From positions 1 to 6,841 of the forward strand of contig JAKPBL010000445.1 of the NCBI GenBank assembly GCA_029778965.1: 6,841 nt of DNA, written 5' to 3'. Under the pieces are notes generated by a model. That model had not been told where the DNA came from. It ran no database searches and worked only from the letters and a program-made list of their open reading frames with translations. The translations under genes were made by a program, and so were the position numbers. This stretch comes from Bacteroidota bacterium. GTDB lineage: Bacteria > Bacteroidota > Bacteroidia > Chitinophagales > Chitinophagaceae. Below are positions 4,923-6,841 of this stretch, piece after piece (within the stretch, counting starts at the first letter, position 1; the number at the start of each line of letters is the position of its first letter).

Positions 4923-6386
4923 ATGCGTCATTGGTTATTGGCGGCGGTTTGCCTGGCAGGCTCCGCCTTCTCTCTCCGGGCCCAGGAGCATAATTTCTCA
5001 ACCGAGTACATCAGGCCGGCCGACCCGCTGGTGCAGGAAAAGCTGGCCGCCTGGCAGGACCTGAAATTCGGTCTCTTCATGCACTGGGGCACGTATAGCC
5101 AGTGGGGCGTGGTGGAGAGCTGGAGTATTTGCCCGGAAGACGAAGGCTGGACCCAACGCCGCGGGCCGTATTCAGCCGATTACAACGAATACGTAAAGGC
5201 CTACGAGAACCTGCAGACCACTTTCAACCCGGTTAAGTTCGACCCCCGGAAATGGGCCGACGCCGCCAAAGAAGCGGGCATGAAATACGTGGTATTCACC
5301 ACCAAGCACCATGATGGCTTTAATATGTTCGACACCAAAGAATCGGATTATAAGATCACTTCACCCAAAACGCCTTTCTCCGCCAATCCGCGTGCGAATA
5401 TTGCCAAAGAAATTTTTACTACGTTCCGCAACGACGGGTTTATGATCGGGGCTTATTTCTCCAAACCCGACTGGCACCAGCCCGATTACTGGTGGAAGTA
5501 TTTTCCGCCAAAAGACCGGAACGTAAACTATGATCCGAAAAAATACCCCGAGCGATGGAATGCGTATAAAACGTTTACGCACCGGCAGATTGCCGAGTTG
5601 ATGAGCGACTACGGCAAGATAGACATTCTCTGGCTCGACGGCGGCTGGGTGCGGCCGAAAAAGAGCATCGACGCTTCGGTAGAATGGCAGAAAGCCATTA
5701 CCTACGACCAGGACATTGATATGGCCACCATCGCGGCTGATTCGCGCAAAAAGCAACCGGGGCTGCTGGTGGTGGATCGTTCCGTGGGCGGCGCTTACGA
5801 GAACTATGTAACACCCGAGCAAACCATTCCGGCGAAGCCGCTGGACTTCCCCTGGGAGAGCTGCATCACCATGGGCAATAGCTGGAGCTATGTGCCGAAC
5901 GATGTGTACAAGCCTACCGGCAAGCTCATCAATATGTTGTTACGGATCGTTTCGCGCGGGGGAAATTTCCTGCTGAACATCGGACCTTCGCCCGAAGGTG
6001 ATTTTGCCGATACCGCTTACCTGCGGCTGAAACAGATCGGCGGCTGGATGAGAATACATGGTGAAGCCGTGTATGGAACCATTCCCCTGGCGCCATATGA
6101 GAATGGACGCCAGGTGTACCTGCAAAGCAAAGACGGGCAAACCGTGTATGTGCATGTGCTTGCCGAAGAAGGCGAAGACCTGGTAGAACTGCCCGGCAGC
6201 ATCGATATAACCAGCACGGGTGTGCGCAATGGCTGGCGGGTGAGCTGTCTCGATGACGCTTCGCTGAAACTGAAAGTCGCCCAGGAAGGAGAGAAGCTGG
6301 TTATTCAATTGCCGGCCGCTGCTAAGAAAAAGCTGGCGGGCAGCAGATATGCAGTGACTTTCAAAGCTGTTCGTCCAAAAACGTAA
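4923..6386 (+). CDS. Secreted GH29 alpha-L-fucosidase
   Basis: This 487-residue glycoside hydrolase has a Sec signal peptide (M-R-H-W-L-L, L-R-A before Gln21). The GH29 catalytic barrel runs from about 35 to 375. Family signatures are F-G-L-F-M-H-W-G (49-56) and T-K-H-H-D-G-F (127-133), whose histidines line the fucose pocket in known structures. I-L-W-L-D-G-G-W places the nucleophile at D239. The general acid/base is poorly conserved in GH29; E299 (T-P-E-Q-T) and E312 (P-W-E-S-C) are both candidates, and E299 has spacing closer to that recalled for characterised Bacteroides enzymes. G-G-N-F-L-L-N-I-G-P (residues 346-355) ends the barrel, and residues from about 385 form a C-terminal beta-sandwich. 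The enzyme should release alpha-linked L-fucose from glycans in the periplasm; linkage preference is not readable. It lies 59 bp after the SDR gene, perhaps in the same or a nested transcript, and its last 26 bp overlap the convergent hydrolase gene. Confidence 0.93.
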   Translation: MRHWLLAAVCLAGSAFSLRAQEHNFSTEYIRPADPLVQEKLAAWQDLKFGLFMHWGTYSQWGVVESWSICPEDEGWTQRRGPYSADYNEYVKAYENLQTTFNPVKFDPRKWADAAKEAGMKYVVFTTKHHDGFNMFDTKESDYKITSPKTPFSANPRANIAKEIFTTFRNDGFMIGAYFSKPDWHQPDYWWKYFPPKDRNVNYDPKKYPERWNAYKTFTHRQIAELMSDYGKIDILWLDGGWVRPKKSIDASVEWQKAITYDQDIDMATIAADSRKKQPGLLVVDRSVGGAYENYVTPEQTIPAKPLDFPWESCITMGNSWSYVPNDVYKPTGKLINMLLRIVSRGGNFLLNIGPSPEGDFADTAYLRLKQIGGWMRIHGEAVYGTIPLAPYENGRQVYLQSKDGQTVYVHVLAEEGEDLVELPGSIDITSTGVRNGWRVSCLDDASLKLKVAQEGEKLVIQLPAAAKKKLAGSRYAVTFKAVRPKT

Positions 6387-6841
6387 GGATAAAAACGGCG
6401 GCATCCTTCCATCGCTTGCGGGCGCCGAAACCGGCAAAGAGCGGGTTGAAATTTTTATGCAGCTCGTGCCCGATATGGGGGTACAGTTTCATGGCATGAA
6501 CAATGCCGGCTTTCCCGGCGCCCGCATCGATACATTCGCTGGCGCAGGCCGGGCCGCCGCCTTTCCGGGGCGACACCACACGGTCGCTTCCACCGGTGAT
6601 GCTGACCACCGGCACAGTTGCATGCCCGATCCAGGTGCTGTCGAACAGGGCCCCCCAGCAATTGACGACGGCCTTTATACCAACCAGCCGCTCATCCGCC
6701 GGCAGGCGATAAACAAATTGCAATACCGTCATGGCGCCGGCAGAATTACCTGCCAGGACGATCCTGTTCGTATCGATGTGCAGCTCGGTGGCGTGCTCTT
6801 TGAAATAACGCACGGCCGCGGCCAGATCAACTGTTGCGTCT
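6361..6841 (-). CDS. Alpha/beta hydrolase (esterase/lipase-like), C-terminal part; runs off the right edge
   Basis: The frame is open from the right edge to a TGA at 6363-6361, giving 159 residues of the C-terminal portion. An in-frame GTG at 6813-6811 is not the likely start, because the sequence before it (D-L-A-A-A) continues the same helix and the catalytic fold needs more N-terminal strands. The nucleophile elbow G-N-S-A-G-A puts the serine at 6742-6744, G-G-S-D-R puts the acid Asp at 6583-6585, and H-I-G-H-E-L-H puts the His at 6466-6468. This is a complete Ser-Asp-His triad in order. The style fits the carboxylesterase / BD-FAE-like / acetyl-xylan-esterase group. Next to a fucosidase it may deacylate glycans, but no substrate can be assigned and the signal peptide, if any, is outside the window. 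Its 3' end overlaps the fucosidase gene by 26 bp. Confidence 0.85.
   Translation of the reverse strand, partial: DATVDLAAAVRYFKEHATELHIDTNRIVLAGNSAGAMTVLQFVYRLPADERLVGIKAVVNCWGALFDSTWIGHATVPVVSITGGSDRVVSPRKGGGPACASECIDAGAGKAGIVHAMKLYPHIGHELHKNFNPLFAGFGARKRWKDAAVFILTFLDEQL

Noticed and set aside
6811..6813. GTG at 6813-6811 as the start of the alpha/beta hydrolase.
   Set aside because: The frame stays open to the window edge with sequence that fits the same helix, and a start here would remove most of the N-terminal half of the fold.

Overview
The window looks like a chromosomal segment from a fairly GC-rich Bacteroidota, probably Chitinophagaceae or a close relative. This is inferred from the protein style: signal peptides cut just before Gln, paired DUF1080 proteins, a Tat-exported Gfo/Idh/MocA oxidoreductase, a secreted GH29 enzyme, and start codons with almost no Shine-Dalgarno sequence. 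No RNA gene, insertion sequence, CRISPR array or phage gene is visible.

Layout. At the left edge is the N-terminal part of an unidentified gene on the minus strand (1-118). It diverges from a secreted repeat protein (239-1279, plus strand) made largely of 18-residue T-S-G-G-N repeats, a DUF4097/adhesin-like beta-helix. A strong intrinsic terminator (1301-1351) separates that gene from a tight plus-strand cluster: a secreted DUF1080 protein (1401-2009), a Tat-signal Gfo/Idh/MocA oxidoreductase (2034-3395), a DUF1080 lipoprotein (3401-4165) and an SDR oxidoreductase (4165-4863). Gaps are 24 bp, 5 bp and a 1-nt stop/start overlap, so these four are very probably one operon. A 59-bp gap with a weak hairpin leads to a secreted GH29 alpha-L-fucosidase (4923-6386). 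Its 3' end overlaps by 26 bp the 3' end of a convergent alpha/beta hydrolase (6361-6841, minus strand), which runs off the right edge.

How the genes may work together (inference). Pfam names DUF1080 the 3-keto-disaccharide hydrolase family, and Gfo/Idh/MocA enzymes can oxidise a sugar hydroxyl to a ketone. A cell-envelope pair of the two suggests cleavage of glycosides through a 3-keto intermediate, a route that needs no classical glycoside hydrolase. The Tat signal implies that the oxidoreductase folds around its nicotinamide cofactor before export. The fucosidase and the hydrolase (possibly an esterase) could remove side groups from the same glycan. The cytoplasmic SDR could reduce or otherwise handle an imported keto-sugar, but it lacks the usual catalytic serine. 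There is no SusC/SusD pair, transporter or regulator in the window, so the substrate cannot be named from this sequence.
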